Origin: Paracoccus sp. (in: a-proteobacteria)
GTDB taxonomy: Bacteria > Pseudomonadota > Alphaproteobacteria > Rhodobacterales > Rhodobacteraceae
Length of the DNA stretch: 64,000 nucleotides
Direction of reading: 5' to 3'
Assembly: GCF_030538495.1 (NCBI RefSeq)
Contig: NZ_JAUNTW010000012.1
Coordinates: forward strand, 1-64,000
Translations under genes and position numbers: made by a program
The notes under the pieces: generated by a model
Told to the model about the DNA's origin: nothing
The model's database searches: none
Seen by the model: the letters and a program-made list of their open reading frames with translations, nothing else
Part shown: positions 42,823 through 53,528 of the stretch, in pieces
Layout of the letters: each line of letters begins with the position of its first letter
How positions within the stretch are numbered: the first letter of the stretch is position 1

Positions 42823-44409
42823 ATGACCCGTCCCGTCCCTGTTAAACGCGCGTTGATCTCGGTTTCTGATAAAACCGGCTTGGTTGAATTTGCCTCGGCC
42901 TTGGCTGCGCGGGGGGTGGAAATCCTGTCCACCGGCGGCAGTGCGAAATCGCTGCGCGATGCGGGGCTGACGGTGACGGATGTGGCGGATGTCACCGGCT
43001 TTCCCGAAATGATGGATGGGCGCGTCAAAACCCTGCACCCCAAGGTGCATGGCGGCTTGCTGGCGCTGCGTGACAATGCCGATCACGTTGCCGCGATGGA
43101 CGAACACGGCATCGGCGGCATCGACCTGCTGGTGGTGAACCTGTATCCGTTCGAAGAAACCGTCGCCCGCGGCGCGGATTACGACGACTGCATCGAAAAC
43201 ATCGACATTGGCGGCCCGGCGATGATCCGGGCGGCGGCGAAAAACCACGGCTTTGTCACGGTGATCGTGGATGTGGCCGATTACGACGCCGTTCTGGCCG
43301 AACTGGATGCGCATGACGGCACCACGCTGGCGTTTCGGCAGAAACAGGCGCAGATCGCCTATGCCCGGACGGCGGCCTATGACGCGGCGGTGTCAACGTG
43401 GCTGGCGGGCGCGATTGGGCAGGAAAACCCGCGTCGCCGCGCCTTTGCTGGCACTCTGGCCCAAGGGCTGCGCTACGGCGAAAACCCGCATCAGTCGGCG
43501 GCGTTCTATGTCACCGGCGAGGCGCGCCCCGGCGTGGCAACCGCGCAGCAATGGCAGGGAAAAGAGCTGTCCTACAACAACATCAACGACACCGACGCGG
43601 CGTTTGAATTGGTGGCGGAATTTGACCCCGCCGATGGCCCCGCCTGCGCGATCATCAAACACGCCAATCCCTGCGGCGTGGCGCGCGGCGCAACCGCGAT
43701 CGAGGCGTATTCGCGTGCATTCGACTGCGACCGGACCAGTGCCTTTGGCGGCATCGTTGCGCTGAACACGCCGCTGGACGGGCCGACCGCCGAAGAAATC
43801 GTCAAAATCTTTACCGAAGTGGTGATTGCGCCGGATGCGAATGACGACGCGAAACGGGTCTTTGCCGCGAAAAAGAACCTGCGTCTGCTGACCACCGGCG
43901 GGTTGCCGGATGTGACGGCAGGGGGGCTGACGCTGCGTCAGGTCTCGGGCGGGTTGCTGGTGCAGGGCCGCGACAATGGCCGCATCACCCGCGACGATCT
44001 GCGGGTGGTGTCGGACCGTCAGCCCTCCGCCGACGAATTGTCGGATATGCTGTTTGCGTGGACCGTGGCGAAACATGTGAAATCAAACGCCATCGTTTAC
44101 GCGCGTGACATGGCGACCGTCGGCATCGGCGCGGGCCAGATGAGCCGCGTGGACAGCACCCGCATCGGTCGCCGCAAATCCGAAGATATGGCGCAGGTGC
44201 TGGGCCTGCCGGAACCGCTGACCATCGGCGCGGCGGTGGCGTCGGATGCGTTTTTCCCCTTTGCCGACGGGATCGAGGCGCTGGCCGAAGCGGGCGCCCG
44301 CGCCGTCATCCAACCCGGCGGGTCGATGCGCGATGACGAAGTGATCGCCGCCGCCAATCGTCTGGGTCTGGCGATGGTCTTCACCGGCCAACGTCATTTC
44401 CGCCACTGA
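42823..44409 (+). CDS. purH: bifunctional AICAR transformylase/IMP cyclohydrolase
   Basis: A 528-residue enzyme for the last two steps of purine synthesis. The N-terminal IMP cyclohydrolase (MGS-like) part has [14 protein letters not shown] and [10 protein letters not shown]. The C-terminal AICAR transformylase part has KHANPCGVA and the ending FTGQRHFRH. Length is normal. Its stop shares one base with the lspA start. Confidence 0.97.
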   Translation: MTRPVPVKRALISVSDKTGLVEFASALAARGVEILSTGGSAKSLRDAGLTVTDVADVTGFPEMMDGRVKTLHPKVHGGLLALRDNADHVAAMDEHGIGGIDLLVVNLYPFEETVARGADYDDCIENIDIGGPAMIRAAAKNHGFVTVIVDVADYDAVLAELDAHDGTTLAFRQKQAQIAYARTAAYDAAVSTWLAGAIGQENPRRRAFAGTLAQGLRYGENPHQSAAFYVTGEARPGVATAQQWQGKELSYNNINDTDAAFELVAEFDPADGPACAIIKHANPCGVARGATAIEAYSRAFDCDRTSAFGGIVALNTPLDGPTAEEIVKIFTEVVIAPDANDDAKRVFAAKKNLRLLTTGGLPDVTAGGLTLRQVSGGLLVQGRDNGRITRDDLRVVSDRQPSADELSDMLFAWTVAKHVKSNAIVYARDMATVGIGAGQMSRVDSTRIGRRKSEDMAQVLGLPEPLTIGAAVASDAFFPFADGIEALAEAGARAVIQPGGSMRDDEVIAAANRLGLAMVFTGQRHFRH

Positions 44410-45023
44410 TGGCACAGGCGACCAAACCCCGCACGCGCAAAGCGTCCACGCCCGCCCGCACCGATATGGGGCTGGTGGCGTGGGTCGCGGGCGTCGTGTT
44501 CATGCTGGATCAGATGCTGAAATATCTGGTCGTGCAGGTCATGGATCTGGCGCGGGTGCAGCAGATCGACGTGATCCCGCCTTACCTGAATCTGCGCATG
44601 GCGTGGAATCAGGGGGTCAATTTCGGTTTGTTCGCCAGCGGTCACGATACGATGCGCTGGGTTCTGATGGGGATTGCGGCGGTGATCTGCGTCTGGGTGT
44701 GGATCTGGGTCTGGCGGTCCAATGCGGGCGTGTTGGCGCGCATCGCGGCGGGGCTGCTGATCGGGGGCGCGCTGGGCAATGTCGTGGATCGCGCGATTTA
44801 TGGCGCGGTCGCGGATTTTCTGAATATGTCGCTGCCGGGATGGCGCAACCCCTACAGCTTTAACGTCGCGGATATTGCGATTTTTGCGGGCGCGATTGGG
44901 CTGGTCTTTATGCCGCAGAAACCGCCCGCGCCGGTAAAGACGCCGCGCAAACCACGCGCCAAGCCCGCGCCCAAATCGCCCGCCGTTGATAAGCCGCGTG
45001 ACGACAGCGAAAATCCCGGCTAA
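44409..45023 (+). CDS. lspA: lipoprotein signal peptidase II with basic C-terminal tail
   Basis: A 204-residue inner-membrane aspartyl protease that cuts prolipoproteins. The catalytic pair is Asp136 in AVADF and Asp155 in FNVADIAIF, 19 residues apart as in characterised LspA. Four membrane helices are visible. The last 35 or so residues form a Lys/Pro/Ala-rich cytoplasmic tail, longer than in the usual 160-170-residue enzyme. It is followed by a lipoprotein gene after 24 bases. Confidence 0.95.
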   Translation: MAQATKPRTRKASTPARTDMGLVAWVAGVVFMLDQMLKYLVVQVMDLARVQQIDVIPPYLNLRMAWNQGVNFGLFASGHDTMRWVLMGIAAVICVWVWIWVWRSNAGVLARIAAGLLIGGALGNVVDRAIYGAVADFLNMSLPGWRNPYSFNVADIAIFAGAIGLVFMPQKPPAPVKTPRKPRAKPAPKSPAVDKPRDDSENPG

Positions 45024-45047
45024 ACAGGCACAAAGAACAGGGGGCAG

Positions 45048-45557
45048 ATGATGCGCGCGTATCTGGGAATGGCTTTGGTGGCGGTGCTGTTGGCGGGCTG
45101 CGCGTCCGATGGGCGGTTGATCAACATCAAATCGGGCGAAACCGGCCCGGATGAATTCGCCATTCTGCCGACACGCCCGTTAACCATGCCCACCGATCTG
45201 GCGATGCTGCCCACACCGACGCCGGGCGGGTCCAACATCACCGACCCGACGCCTGCGGCCGATGCCGTGGCCGCGCTGGGCGGCAATCCCGACCGGTTGC
45301 AGGATCGCGGCGTGGGGGCGGCGGATACTGCGCTGGTCGCCTATGCCGGGCGTCAGGGGACGGATGCGGGCATCCGCCCCGCGCTGGCGCAGGCCGATGA
45401 ACAGCATCGCAGCCGCCACGGACGCCGGTTCCTGGAAATCATCGCCGGAACATCCGTCTATCAACGCGCCTATCGCCCGCAGCGGCTGGATTCGGACGCG
45501 GAATATCAACGCTGGCAACGGGCAGGGGCGGTGACCTCGACCGCGCCGGGGCGGTGA
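45048..45557 (+). CDS. DUF3035 lipoprotein (BamF-like)
   Basis: A 169-residue lipoprotein with the lipobox LAGC (Cys18). A Pro/Thr-rich region follows, including FAILPTRPLTMP, characteristic of the alphaproteobacterial DUF3035 family that has been linked to the outer-membrane assembly machine. A GGGGGCAG ribosome binding site precedes two adjacent ATG codons (45048, 45051). It lies directly after lspA, whose product would process it, and its stop overlaps the P450 start. Confidence 0.85.
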   Translation: MMRAYLGMALVAVLLAGCASDGRLINIKSGETGPDEFAILPTRPLTMPTDLAMLPTPTPGGSNITDPTPAADAVAALGGNPDRLQDRGVGAADTALVAYAGRQGTDAGIRPALAQADEQHRSRHGRRFLEIIAGTSVYQRAYRPQRLDSDAEYQRWQRAGAVTSTAPGR

Positions 45558-46762
45558 TGTTCGACCCAAGCGCCGCCGATTTCGGGGAAAATCCATGGCC
45601 GGCCTATGCGGCGTTGCGGGCGCAGCCGGGCTTGCCGTTCTGGCCGGAATTTGACGGGGTGCTGGCGTCCCGGATGGCGGATGTGCGCGCCATTGCTGTG
45701 GATCGCCGTATGGTGCGCGCGGCGGCGGCGTTCATGACCCCTGAACAGGCGCAGGCGCAGAAAATCGCGGCGAATTTCCACGACATGCCGTATCACGAAC
45801 GGTTCGTGCAAACGTCCATGCTGGACACGGACGGGCCGGATCATGACCGGCTGCGCCGCGCGGTGTTTCCGTTTTTCACCAAAACCCGGCTGGAATCGCT
45901 GCGGGGCTTTGTGACGGATTGGGTCGAACAGCGGCTGGATCACCTGATCCCGCTGGGGCGGTTTGATTTCATCGCGGATCTGGCGGCGTTGCTGCCCGCG
46001 CAGGTCATCGGCCATCTGATCGGCACCGACCCCGACCGTGCGCCCGACATGACGCGGTGGTCGGATGATGTCGTCAGCTATTTCGACATTGACCGGACGG
46101 CGGCGAAAAAGGCGCGGGCCGAGGATTCGACCCGCCTGTTCCACGACCTGTTGATCGCGTTGGAACGCGACCGCCGCGCCGCTCCGCGCGATGATCTGAT
46201 GACGGCGATAATCGCGGTGCAGGACAGCGGCGGGATCAGCCATGACGAATTGATCGCCACGATCATGCAGATTTTGCATGCGGGGCATGGATCGACCACC
46301 GACGCGCTGGGCAGCGGGATGGCGGCGCTGATGGCGCATCCCGACCAGATGGCGCTGCTGCGCGCGCATCCCGACCTGATGCCGCAGGCGGTGCAGGAAA
46401 TGTTCCGCTATGCCGCGCCGCTGCCGTTTTTCCACCGATTCGCGTCGCAGGATATTACCGTGGCGGGGCAGGACTGGCCGAGGGGGACAAAGTTCGGGCT
46501 GCTCTATGCCAGTGCGAATCGCGACGGGGCGGCGTTTGCCGATGCGGATCGCTTTGATGTGACGCGGCATCCGAATCTGCATCTGGGATTCGGCGCGGGG
46601 CCGCATGTCTGTTTGGGCAACAATCTGGCGCGGCTGAATATGGGGGTTCTGTTCACCGCGCTGCTGGCGCGGGTGGGGGCGATTGAACCGGACGGGCCAG
46701 CCGAATGGAAAACCGGGTTGCAGGCGCATGGTCCCACGCGCCTGCCGGTGCGGGTCCGTTAA
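45557..46762 (+). CDS. cytochrome P450
   Basis: A 401-residue soluble bacterial P450. The haem-ligand Cys352 is in FGAGPHVCLGNNLAR, the I-helix reads AGHGSTTDALG and the K-helix EMFRYAAPLPF. Class and substrate are unknown, and no ferredoxin or ferredoxin reductase gene is adjacent. The ATG at 45557 overlaps the DUF3035 stop (TGATG), so it is co-translated with the lipoprotein gene despite no obvious functional link. It converges on the YggS gene. Confidence 0.93.
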   Translation: MFDPSAADFGENPWPAYAALRAQPGLPFWPEFDGVLASRMADVRAIAVDRRMVRAAAAFMTPEQAQAQKIAANFHDMPYHERFVQTSMLDTDGPDHDRLRRAVFPFFTKTRLESLRGFVTDWVEQRLDHLIPLGRFDFIADLAALLPAQVIGHLIGTDPDRAPDMTRWSDDVVSYFDIDRTAAKKARAEDSTRLFHDLLIALERDRRAAPRDDLMTAIIAVQDSGGISHDELIATIMQILHAGHGSTTDALGSGMAALMAHPDQMALLRAHPDLMPQAVQEMFRYAAPLPFFHRFASQDITVAGQDWPRGTKFGLLYASANRDGAAFADADRFDVTRHPNLHLGFGAGPHVCLGNNLARLNMGVLFTALLARVGAIEPDGPAEWKTGLQAHGPTRLPVRVR

Positions 46763-46784
46763 CCGTAATTATTGTTAACCGTAA
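46758..46784. repeat. short direct repeat at the P450/YggS convergent ends
   Basis: GTTAACCGTAA occurs at 46758-46768 and again at 46774-46784, with the two stop codons inside the copies. Probably a local duplication at the 3' ends. Confidence 0.6.
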
Positions 46785-47428
46785 GTCCGCGCGCCAAAGA
46801 TCGCGCTGCCCACGCGAATATGCGTCGCGCCATGGGCAATGGCGGATTCGAAATCGCTGCTCATCCCCATGGACAGGCTGGGCAGGCCGTGATCGCGCGC
46901 CAGATCACGCAGCAGGGCGAAATGCGGGGCGGGGTCGTCCTGTTCCGGCGGGATGCACATTAACCCAGAGGGGCGCAGGCCCAGTTCCGCGCAGGATGAC
47001 AGGAAAATCGGCAGCTCATCGACCAGAATCCCGGCCTTTTGCGGCTCGTCCCCGGTGTTGACCTGAACAAACAGGTCGGGGCTGCGGCCCTGTTCGTCGA
47101 TCTGCGCGGCCAGACGGCGGGCCAGCGTCATGCGGTCCAGCGTGTGAATGGCGTCGAACAACTGCACGGCCTGTTTGGCCTTATTCGACTGCACCGGGCC
47201 GATCATGTGCAGTTCGACGCCCGCGTATGCGTCGCGCCAGTCGGGCCATTTGCCCTGTGTTTCCTGCACATAGTTTTCGCCAAACACCCGATGCCCGGCA
47301 TCCAGCACGGCGCGCACCCGTTCCGGCGGCTGCACCTTGCTGACGGCGATCAGTTTCACACTGCCGGGGGCGCGCCCGGCGGCCAATTCTGCCGCAGCGA
47401 CGCGGCGCGTGATGTCATTCAGTCCCAT
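46775..47428 (-). CDS. YggS-family PLP-binding protein
   Basis: A protein of 217 residues with a single TIM-barrel-like alanine-racemase fold that binds pyridoxal phosphate, the YggS/PLPBP family that maintains vitamin B6 and amino-acid balance. Lys31 in AVSKVQPPERV is the PLP lysine. The segment HMIGPVQSNKAK and the ending MGMSSDFESAI with RVGSAIFG are family hallmarks. The start MGLNDITRRV at 47428 is chosen by similarity; a longer frame upstream lacks family features. Confidence 0.93.
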   Translation of the reverse strand: MGLNDITRRVAAAELAAGRAPGSVKLIAVSKVQPPERVRAVLDAGHRVFGENYVQETQGKWPDWRDAYAGVELHMIGPVQSNKAKQAVQLFDAIHTLDRMTLARRLAAQIDEQGRSPDLFVQVNTGDEPQKAGILVDELPIFLSSCAELGLRPSGLMCIPPEQDDPAPHFALLRDLARDHGLPSLSMGMSSDFESAIAHGATHIRVGSAIFGARTYG

Positions 47429-47664
47429 GACCGCACAAGACAAAAAGAAACCGGCGGGTGCAAGCCCTGACAGCGCGCGGGATGGTGAGGTCTGTGAAAC
47501 CCGTGACCCAGCCGCGATGCAGGGGCCGAGATCATCGGGCGGTCGCCTGCCATCCGCGCCTGATTCGGGGATCGGGCTTTGCGGGGCGCGCGGGCGCGGC
47601 ATTGGATTCGACGGGCGCGGCGTCCCTGAATGTCGGTGCGGCGGGGGGATGCGCGTGGGGAAAT

Positions 47665-47691
47665 GAAAAACGGCGGGCACAAGGCCCGCCG
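47665..47691 (-). terminator. rho-independent terminator of the porin gene
   Basis: On the minus strand CGGCGGGC...GCCCGCCG (47671-47691) is followed by TTTTT, about 25 bases after the stop. A strong terminator, as expected for a highly expressed gene. Confidence 0.88.
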
Positions 47692-47714
47692 TTTCATTGC
47701 GTTGATCGCAGGGA

Positions 47715-48647
47715 TCAGAAGTTGAACTGAACGCCCATGTCAGCAACGGTGTCCGACTTGCCCAGTTCGGCGCGACGAACGATGCCGCCGTTCAGTTTAG
47801 CGCCGCCGCCCAGATCGTAGGTTGCGCCGATGCCAGCGTAACGGCCGATGGTCGAGGTTTTGCCTTCGACGTGACGGTAGAAGCCGGTCAGGTCAACGCC
47901 ACCTTCCAGTTTGTAAGCAGCCGAGATACCAGCTTGGTATTTGGCTTCTTGGCCACCGATGGAGTAGTTGTTGAACGAGCCGTAGTTGGCGCGGATGGTC
48001 GCGTTTTCAACTTTGGCTTCGCCGCCGATGATGATCTGGGTCGCACGCTTAGCAGCGCTGCGGTCGCGCAGGTTTTCGTAGCCCAGGCCGACTTTGTAGC
48101 CGTCGAAGGCATACGACACGCCCAGAGCGTAAGCTTGGTTGGTGCGAGTGCCTTGGCTGTCCACGGCACCGACGGCGCCGCGGCCTTCAACGCCATCGTT
48201 GAACGATGCGGCAAAGGTCAGGCCGTCCATGGTGTAGGTGTACAGAGCGCCCGGGTTGTCTGCGCTTGCGCCGACTTTCAGGAACGTGTTTTCGTGACGG
48301 TCGCCCAGACCGGTCAGGCCAACGCCGTGGATGTGCGGCACTGCAACCAGAGCAGCCGAGTCAGCATCGCCGAATTCCAGCTTGCCGAATTCGCCTTTCA
48401 TCCACACGCTACCACGACGGCCGGTCGATGCATCGCCAGCTTGGTGAGCGCGGAACGAAGCGCCATATTCCAGACCGGTGTCGGTCGAGCCGGACATGTT
48501 GAACTGAACGCGAGCGCGCGAGGTCAGGTTAACGTCGTTGCCGTCGTACACCATACCCATGCGGGCGTCGCCTTTCAGCGAAATATCAGCAGCAGCAACG
48601 CCAGCCGACAGGATCAGCGCGGTGGAGGCGATAAGAGCCTTTTTCAT
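47715..48647 (-). CDS. outer-membrane porin (Rhodobacter type)
   Basis: A 310-residue protein with a Sec signal peptide (MKKALIASTALILSAGVAAA, about 20 residues) and alternating short beta strands ending in Phe (MGVQFNF), the C-terminal signal of outer-membrane barrels. It forms general diffusion pores. Base use differs from its neighbours: codons are visibly less GC-rich at third positions, consistent with strong expression. AGAGGGAA precedes the start at 48647, so upstream open frame is discarded. It has a strong terminator and about 240 bases of leader and promoter region. Confidence 0.93.
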   Translation of the reverse strand: MKKALIASTALILSAGVAAADISLKGDARMGMVYDGNDVNLTSRARVQFNMSGSTDTGLEYGASFRAHQAGDASTGRRGSVWMKGEFGKLEFGDADSAALVAVPHIHGVGLTGLGDRHENTFLKVGASADNPGALYTYTMDGLTFAASFNDGVEGRGAVGAVDSQGTRTNQAYALGVSYAFDGYKVGLGYENLRDRSAAKRATQIIIGGEAKVENATIRANYGSFNNYSIGGQEAKYQAGISAAYKLEGGVDLTGFYRHVEGKTSTIGRYAGIGATYDLGGGAKLNGGIVRRAELGKSDTVADMGVQFNF

Positions 48648-48888
48648 GATCGTGTTCCCTCTTGATCTCTCTGTTGCCCAAACCCGCTTTCGGCCTTGGG
48701 TATGCGTTCTGTTTGATCCTTTCGCCCCCGTCTTGCAACGAATTCCCGGCCTGCTTGATTTCAAGCCGTTTTGTGTGATGCACAACCGCCACACCTCCAA
48801 TTCGCCCCAAGACGCGCGTAAGATGCTTGCCCGACGGCGGCAATCCGGGCTAATGCTGCGAAAGCCTGATGAAAAACGGGGAAACCGC

Positions 48889-49353
48889 ATGACCTACGCA
48901 TCCGCCGCGCGCCTGATGATGACTGTTACGATGTGCGCCGGATTGGCCGCATGTGGGATGTTCGGGGGGGGGCGCACGCAGCCCGCCGCCGCTCCGCAAC
49001 AGACCGAATCGACCATCTGGGATCTGTTCGGCAACCGCGAAAACCCCAATTTCACCGTCGGCGTGAACAAATATCTGTGGAACGCCAGTCTGGATGTGCT
49101 GAATTTCCTGCCGGTGCAGACGATTGACCCCTATACCGGCGTGATCCAGACCGGTTACGGCACGCCGCCGGGGGGCGGGCGCGCCTATCGCGCGACGATC
49201 AAGATCAGCGATCCGGCGCTGGACGCGCGCAGCCTTAAGCTGTCCTTGCAGGGTCCGGGCGGCGCGGCCGTCGAACCCGGCACCGTCCGCGCGGTCGAAG
49301 ACGCGATCCTGACCCGCGCGCGTCAGTTGCGGATCCAAGACGGCCGTCTGTAA
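48889..49353 (+). CDS. DUF3576 family lipoprotein
   Basis: A 154-residue lipoprotein. The signal ends with the lipobox LAAC at about residue 22, followed by Gly- and Pro/Ala-rich linkers and the conserved core [19 protein letters not shown] and [14 protein letters not shown] typical of DUF3576. Function unknown; outer-membrane location inferred. The ATG at 48889 has GGGGAAA upstream; an ATG at 48853 is an alternative. leuS follows after 90 bases. Confidence 0.85.
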   Translation: MTYASAARLMMTVTMCAGLAACGMFGGGRTQPAAAPQQTESTIWDLFGNRENPNFTVGVNKYLWNASLDVLNFLPVQTIDPYTGVIQTGYGTPPGGGRAYRATIKISDPALDARSLKLSLQGPGGAAVEPGTVRAVEDAILTRARQLRIQDGRL

Positions 49354-49442
49354 CAGGGCAGGCGGGGGAACGCCCCGCCCCCACTGGACCATGCGGGCGC
49401 TGCGGGCTAAACCCGTCCGGCAATCAACAAAGGTCCACAGCC

Positions 49443-51974
49443 ATGCCCTATACCCCGTCCCACAGCGAATCGCATTGGCAACAGGCTTGGGCGGATGCGG
49501 GAACCTTTACCGCCACCCGCGACGACCGCCCGAAATATTATGTGTTGGAAATGTTCCCCTATCCGTCGGGGCGCATCCATATGGGGCATGTGCGCAACTA
49601 TACCATGGGTGACGTGGTGGCGCGGTTCAAACGCGCCCAAGGTTTCAGCGTGCTGCATCCGATGGGGTGGGATGCCTTCGGGATGCCCGCCGAAAACGCC
49701 GCGATGGAACAGGGCGGCCATCCGCGCGACTGGACCTATGCCAATATCGCCACGATGCGCGATCAGCTGAAACCGCTGGGCCTGTCGATCGACTGGTCGC
49801 GCGAGTTCGCCACCTGCGACACCGATTACGTCAAGCAACAGCAGACCATGTTCCTTGATATGCTGGAGGCCGGGCTGGTCTATCGCAAATCCGCTCAGGT
49901 CAACTGGGACCCGGTCGATATGACCGTGCTGGCGAATGAACAGGTGATCGACGGCAAGGGCTGGCGATCCGGCGCGCAGGTCGAACGGCGCGAGCTGACA
50001 CAGTGGTTCTTCCGCATCTCCGACTATTCCGACGAATTGCTGTCGGCGCTGGACGGGCTGACCGGCTGGCCGGAAAAGGTCCGCACCATGCAGGCCAACT
50101 GGATCGGCAAATCGCGCGGGCTGCAATTCCGGTTCGACACGGTGGACCTGCCCGATTTCCCGCAGATCGAGGTTTACACCACCCGCCCCGACACGTTGAT
50201 GGGCGCGTCCTTCGTGGCGCTGTCGCCCGATCACCCGCTGGTCAAATCGCTGATGGACCGCCCCGACATCGCCGCCTTTGTCGAGGAATGCCGCAAGATC
50301 GGCACGACAGAAGAGGCGATCGAAACCGCGCCCAAGCTGGGTTTCGACACCGGGCTGCGCGTGCGCCATCCGCTGGACCCGGCATGGGAATTGCCGATCT
50401 GGATCGCCAATTTCGTGCTGATGGATTACGGCACCGGCGCGATCTTCGGGTCGCCCGCGCATGACGAACGCGACCACGAATTTGCAACGAAATACGCCCT
50501 GCCGATCCGCGCCACCTTTGGTCAGCCGGGCATGTCGCAGGAACAGGCCGATGAGCTGGTCACAGCCGCGCCCTATGTGCCGCTGAAATCCGAAACCGTG
50601 ACCTATGTGCGCGGCTTTGCCGGGGCAACGGATCAAACCGGCGACGATGCCGTGACCGCCGCCATCACCGTGGCCGAACAGGGCGGCTGGGGCGAGAGCG
50701 TGACCAAATTCCGCCTGCGCGACTGGGGCATCTCGCGGCAACGCTATTGGGGCTGCCCGATCCCGGTCGTGCATTGCGAGACCTGCGGCACCGTGCCGGA
50801 ATCCAAGGAAAACCTGCCGGTGCTGTTACCGCTGGACGTCAGCTTTGACACGCCCGGCAACCCGCTGGACCGCCACCCGACCTGGCGGCAGACCACCTGC
50901 CCCAAATGCGGCGGCGCGGCGCGTCGGGAAACCGATACGATGGACACATTCGTTGATTCGTCGTGGTATTATGCGCGGTTCACCTCGCCGGGGGCGGCCA
51001 CGCCCACCGACCGCGCTGACGCCGATTACTGGATGAACGTCGATCAGTATATCGGCGGCATCGAACATGCGATTCTGCACCTGCTGTATTCGCGATTCTT
51101 CGCCCGCGCGATGGTGAAAACCGGGCATCTGCCCGATGCGGCGTGCGAACCGTTCAACGCGCTGTTCACGCAGGGCATGGTCACGCATGAGATCTATCAG
51201 ACCACCGACGCGCAGTCCCGCCCGGTCTATCACCTGCCCGAGGATGTAAGCGACGGCAAACTGGCCGACGGCACGCCGGTGACGGTGATTCCCTCGGCCA
51301 AGATGTCGAAATCGAAAAAGAACGTGGTGGACCCGGTGAATATCGTGTCCAGCTTTGGCGCCGATACCGCGCGCTGGTTCATGCTGTCCGACAGCCCGCC
51401 CGAACGCGACGTGGAATGGACCGCATCCGGGGCCGAGGCGGCGCATAAATTCCTGGCCCGCGTCTGGCGTCTGGCCGAGGATGTGCAGGATGGCCCCGCC
51501 GACCCCGATCTGGCCCGCGCGGCGCATCGCGCCATTGCCGAGGTGACGAAATCCATTGAAACCTTTGCCTTTAACAAGGCGGTGGCGGCGCTTTACACGC
51601 TGGCGGGTGCCATCGGCAAATCGCCTGCGGGCGGCGAATCGCGCCGCGATGCGCTGCGGATCATGGCGCAGCTGATGGCACCGATGGTGCCGCATCTGGC
51701 CGAAGACCTGTGGCAGATGTCCGGCGGCACCGGCATGGTGGTGGATGCGGCATGGCCGCAGGCCGACCCTGCGCTGTTGCAGGACGACAGCGTGACCCTG
51801 CCGATCCAGATCAACGGCAAGCGCCGCACCGAGATCACCGTGCCCAAGGACATGCCCAAGGATCAGATCGAGGCCTTGGTGCTGGCCGATGACACCGTGC
51901 AACGCTTTCTGGACGGGGCCGCGATCAAAAAGCTGATCGTCGTGCCCGGCCGCATCGTCAACGTGGTGGCGTGA
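49443..51974 (+). CDS. leuS: leucine--tRNA ligase
   Basis: An 843-residue class I synthetase. HIGH reads HMGH (46-49) within [15 protein letters not shown], and KMSKS is at 620-624. A CP1 editing domain lies between them, with DSSWYYARF and the zinc-type CETCG and CPKCGG cysteines. Length is normal. Its stop overlaps the lptE start (TGATG), beginning the essential run leuS-lptE-holA. Confidence 0.97.
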   Translation: MPYTPSHSESHWQQAWADAGTFTATRDDRPKYYVLEMFPYPSGRIHMGHVRNYTMGDVVARFKRAQGFSVLHPMGWDAFGMPAENAAMEQGGHPRDWTYANIATMRDQLKPLGLSIDWSREFATCDTDYVKQQQTMFLDMLEAGLVYRKSAQVNWDPVDMTVLANEQVIDGKGWRSGAQVERRELTQWFFRISDYSDELLSALDGLTGWPEKVRTMQANWIGKSRGLQFRFDTVDLPDFPQIEVYTTRPDTLMGASFVALSPDHPLVKSLMDRPDIAAFVEECRKIGTTEEAIETAPKLGFDTGLRVRHPLDPAWELPIWIANFVLMDYGTGAIFGSPAHDERDHEFATKYALPIRATFGQPGMSQEQADELVTAAPYVPLKSETVTYVRGFAGATDQTGDDAVTAAITVAEQGGWGESVTKFRLRDWGISRQRYWGCPIPVVHCETCGTVPESKENLPVLLPLDVSFDTPGNPLDRHPTWRQTTCPKCGGAARRETDTMDTFVDSSWYYARFTSPGAATPTDRADADYWMNVDQYIGGIEHAILHLLYSRFFARAMVKTGHLPDAACEPFNALFTQGMVTHEIYQTTDAQSRPVYHLPEDVSDGKLADGTPVTVIPSAKMSKSKKNVVDPVNIVSSFGADTARWFMLSDSPPERDVEWTASGAEAAHKFLARVWRLAEDVQDGPADPDLARAAHRAIAEVTKSIETFAFNKAVAALYTLAGAIGKSPAGGESRRDALRIMAQLMAPMVPHLAEDLWQMSGGTGMVVDAAWPQADPALLQDDSVTLPIQINGKRRTEITVPKDMPKDQIEALVLADDTVQRFLDGAAIKKLIVVPGRIVNVVA

Positions 51975-52495
51975 TGGCGATGCGCAGCACCGGGCCGCTT
52001 GCTCAGCTCGCCCCCCGCCGGGGCACGCCGCGCCGCACCGTGCTGGCCGCGCTGGCGCTGCTGGCACTGACGGGCTGCGGCATGACCCCGGTCTATGGGC
52101 CGGGCAGCCCGGCCAAGGCGCTGTTCGGGCAGGTGCGCCCGAAAGACGCCTCGACCTTCGACGAATTCACCTTTAACCGCCGCATCAGCGAACGGCTGGG
52201 ACCAGAGGGGGCGGATTACGCCCTGTCCTATACGCTGCGGTTCGGCGCGGTGCCGCAGGGCATCACCCCGGACGAGGTGACGACCCGCTATTCCCTGAAC
52301 GGCACCGCCGATTTCACCCTGACCGGCCCGGATGGCGCGGTGGTCACGCGCGGGCGGGTCAGCAGTTTTACATCCTATTCCACCACCGGCACGACGATTG
52401 CGACCCTGACGGCTGAAGGCGACGCCCGCAACCGGCTGGCCGTCATGCTGGCCGATCAGGTGGTGATGCGGCTGCTGGCCGCCGCCGGGGCCTGA
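51974..52495 (+). CDS. lptE: LPS assembly lipoprotein LptE
   Basis: A 173-residue outer-membrane lipoprotein that plugs LptD during lipopolysaccharide export. A basic N-terminus precedes a hydrophobic helix and lipobox LTGC (Cys35); MTPVYGPG follows, typical of alphaproteobacterial LptE. The location between leuS and holA is the conserved one for lptE. It overlaps leuS by one base and precedes holA by 4 bases. Confidence 0.9.
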   Translation: MAMRSTGPLAQLAPRRGTPRRTVLAALALLALTGCGMTPVYGPGSPAKALFGQVRPKDASTFDEFTFNRRISERLGPEGADYALSYTLRFGAVPQGITPDEVTTRYSLNGTADFTLTGPDGAVVTRGRVSSFTSYSTTGTTIATLTAEGDARNRLAVMLADQVVMRLLAAAGA

Positions 52496-52499
52496 TCCG

Positions 52500-53528
52500 G
52501 TGCTGTTGAAGGGGGGCGAAATCGCGCGCTATCTGGCGCGGCCCGATCCGTCGCGCCCCGGTTTGCTGATCTATGGTCAAGACGCCATGCGGGTGGCGTT
52601 GAAGCGCGCCGAATCGGTGCGCGCTTTGGTCGGGGAAAACGCCGATCAGGAAATGCGCCTGACCCGGATGCCGGGCGCGGGGCTGAAAAAAGACCCCGCC
52701 GCCCTGCTGGACGCGGTGAAAGAGGTGGGCTTTTTCCCCGGCCCCCGTGTGGTTCTGGTCGAGGATACCCCCGATTCGGCGGCGGATGCGGTCCGCGCGG
52801 CTTTGGCCGAATGGAACCCCGGCGATGCGGTGATTGTGGTCACGGCGGGGGCGTTGTCGAAAAGCTCGGCCCTGCGGAAGCTGTTTGAAACGCATGGGCA
52901 GGCGGCGACCGCGCCCATCTATGACGACCCGCCATCCGAGGATGAGATCACCCGCTGGCTGTCCGATGCCGGTCTGGCGCAGGTGCCGCGCGATGCCATG
53001 CGCGATCTGGTGGCGCTGTCGCGTGCGCTGGACCCCGGCGATTTTCGGCAGGTCGTGGAAAAAATCGGGCTGTATAAATATGGCGACCCGGCGCCTCTGA
53101 CCGGGGACGAAATCGCGTTAATGGCCCCCGCCACGATCGAAGGCGATCTGGATGAGCTGATCCATCTGGTCGCGGAACGCCGCGAGGGGGACTTTGGCCC
53201 GATGATGCGCCGGATCGAATCGCAGGGCATCGCGCCCGTCACCCTGTGCATCGCCGCGCTGCGCCATTTCCGCGCGCTGCATCTGGCGGCGGCGGATCCG
53301 GCGGGGCCGGGGGTGGCGCTGTCGCGGGCGCGCCCGCCGGTCTTTGGCCCCCGGCGCGACCGCATGGCGCGTCAGGCGCAATCCTGGGGGATGGGGCCGT
53401 TAGAGGACGCCGTGGCGCTGTTGCTGCACACCGATATGACGCTGCGATCCAGCAGTCGCGCGCCCGCTATGCCATTGATTGAACGGGCGTTATTGCGGCT
53501 GGTCATGCGGCCGCGGGGGCGGCGGTGA
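52500..53528 (+). CDS. holA: DNA polymerase III subunit delta
   Basis: The delta subunit of the clamp loader, 342 residues. The N-terminal segment LLKGGEIARYL and LLIYGQDAMRV fit the AAA-like domain (delta lacks a functional Walker site), and the C-terminal helical collar is present. Start codon is GTG at 52500. The stop overlaps the next gene's ATG (TGATG). Length is normal. Confidence 0.93.
   Translation: MLLKGGEIARYLARPDPSRPGLLIYGQDAMRVALKRAESVRALVGENADQEMRLTRMPGAGLKKDPAALLDAVKEVGFFPGPRVVLVEDTPDSAADAVRAALAEWNPGDAVIVVTAGALSKSSALRKLFETHGQAATAPIYDDPPSEDEITRWLSDAGLAQVPRDAMRDLVALSRALDPGDFRQVVEKIGLYKYGDPAPLTGDEIALMAPATIEGDLDELIHLVAERREGDFGPMMRRIESQGIAPVTLCIAALRHFRALHLAAADPAGPGVALSRARPPVFGPRRDRMARQAQSWGMGPLEDAVALLLHTDMTLRSSSRAPAMPLIERALLRLVMRPRGRR

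Noticed and set aside
46758..46784. CtrA-like binding site (TTAA-spacer-TTAA)
   Set aside because: The spacing between TTAA halves does not match the 7-base spacer of CtrA sites, and the repeats coincide with stop codons of convergent genes.
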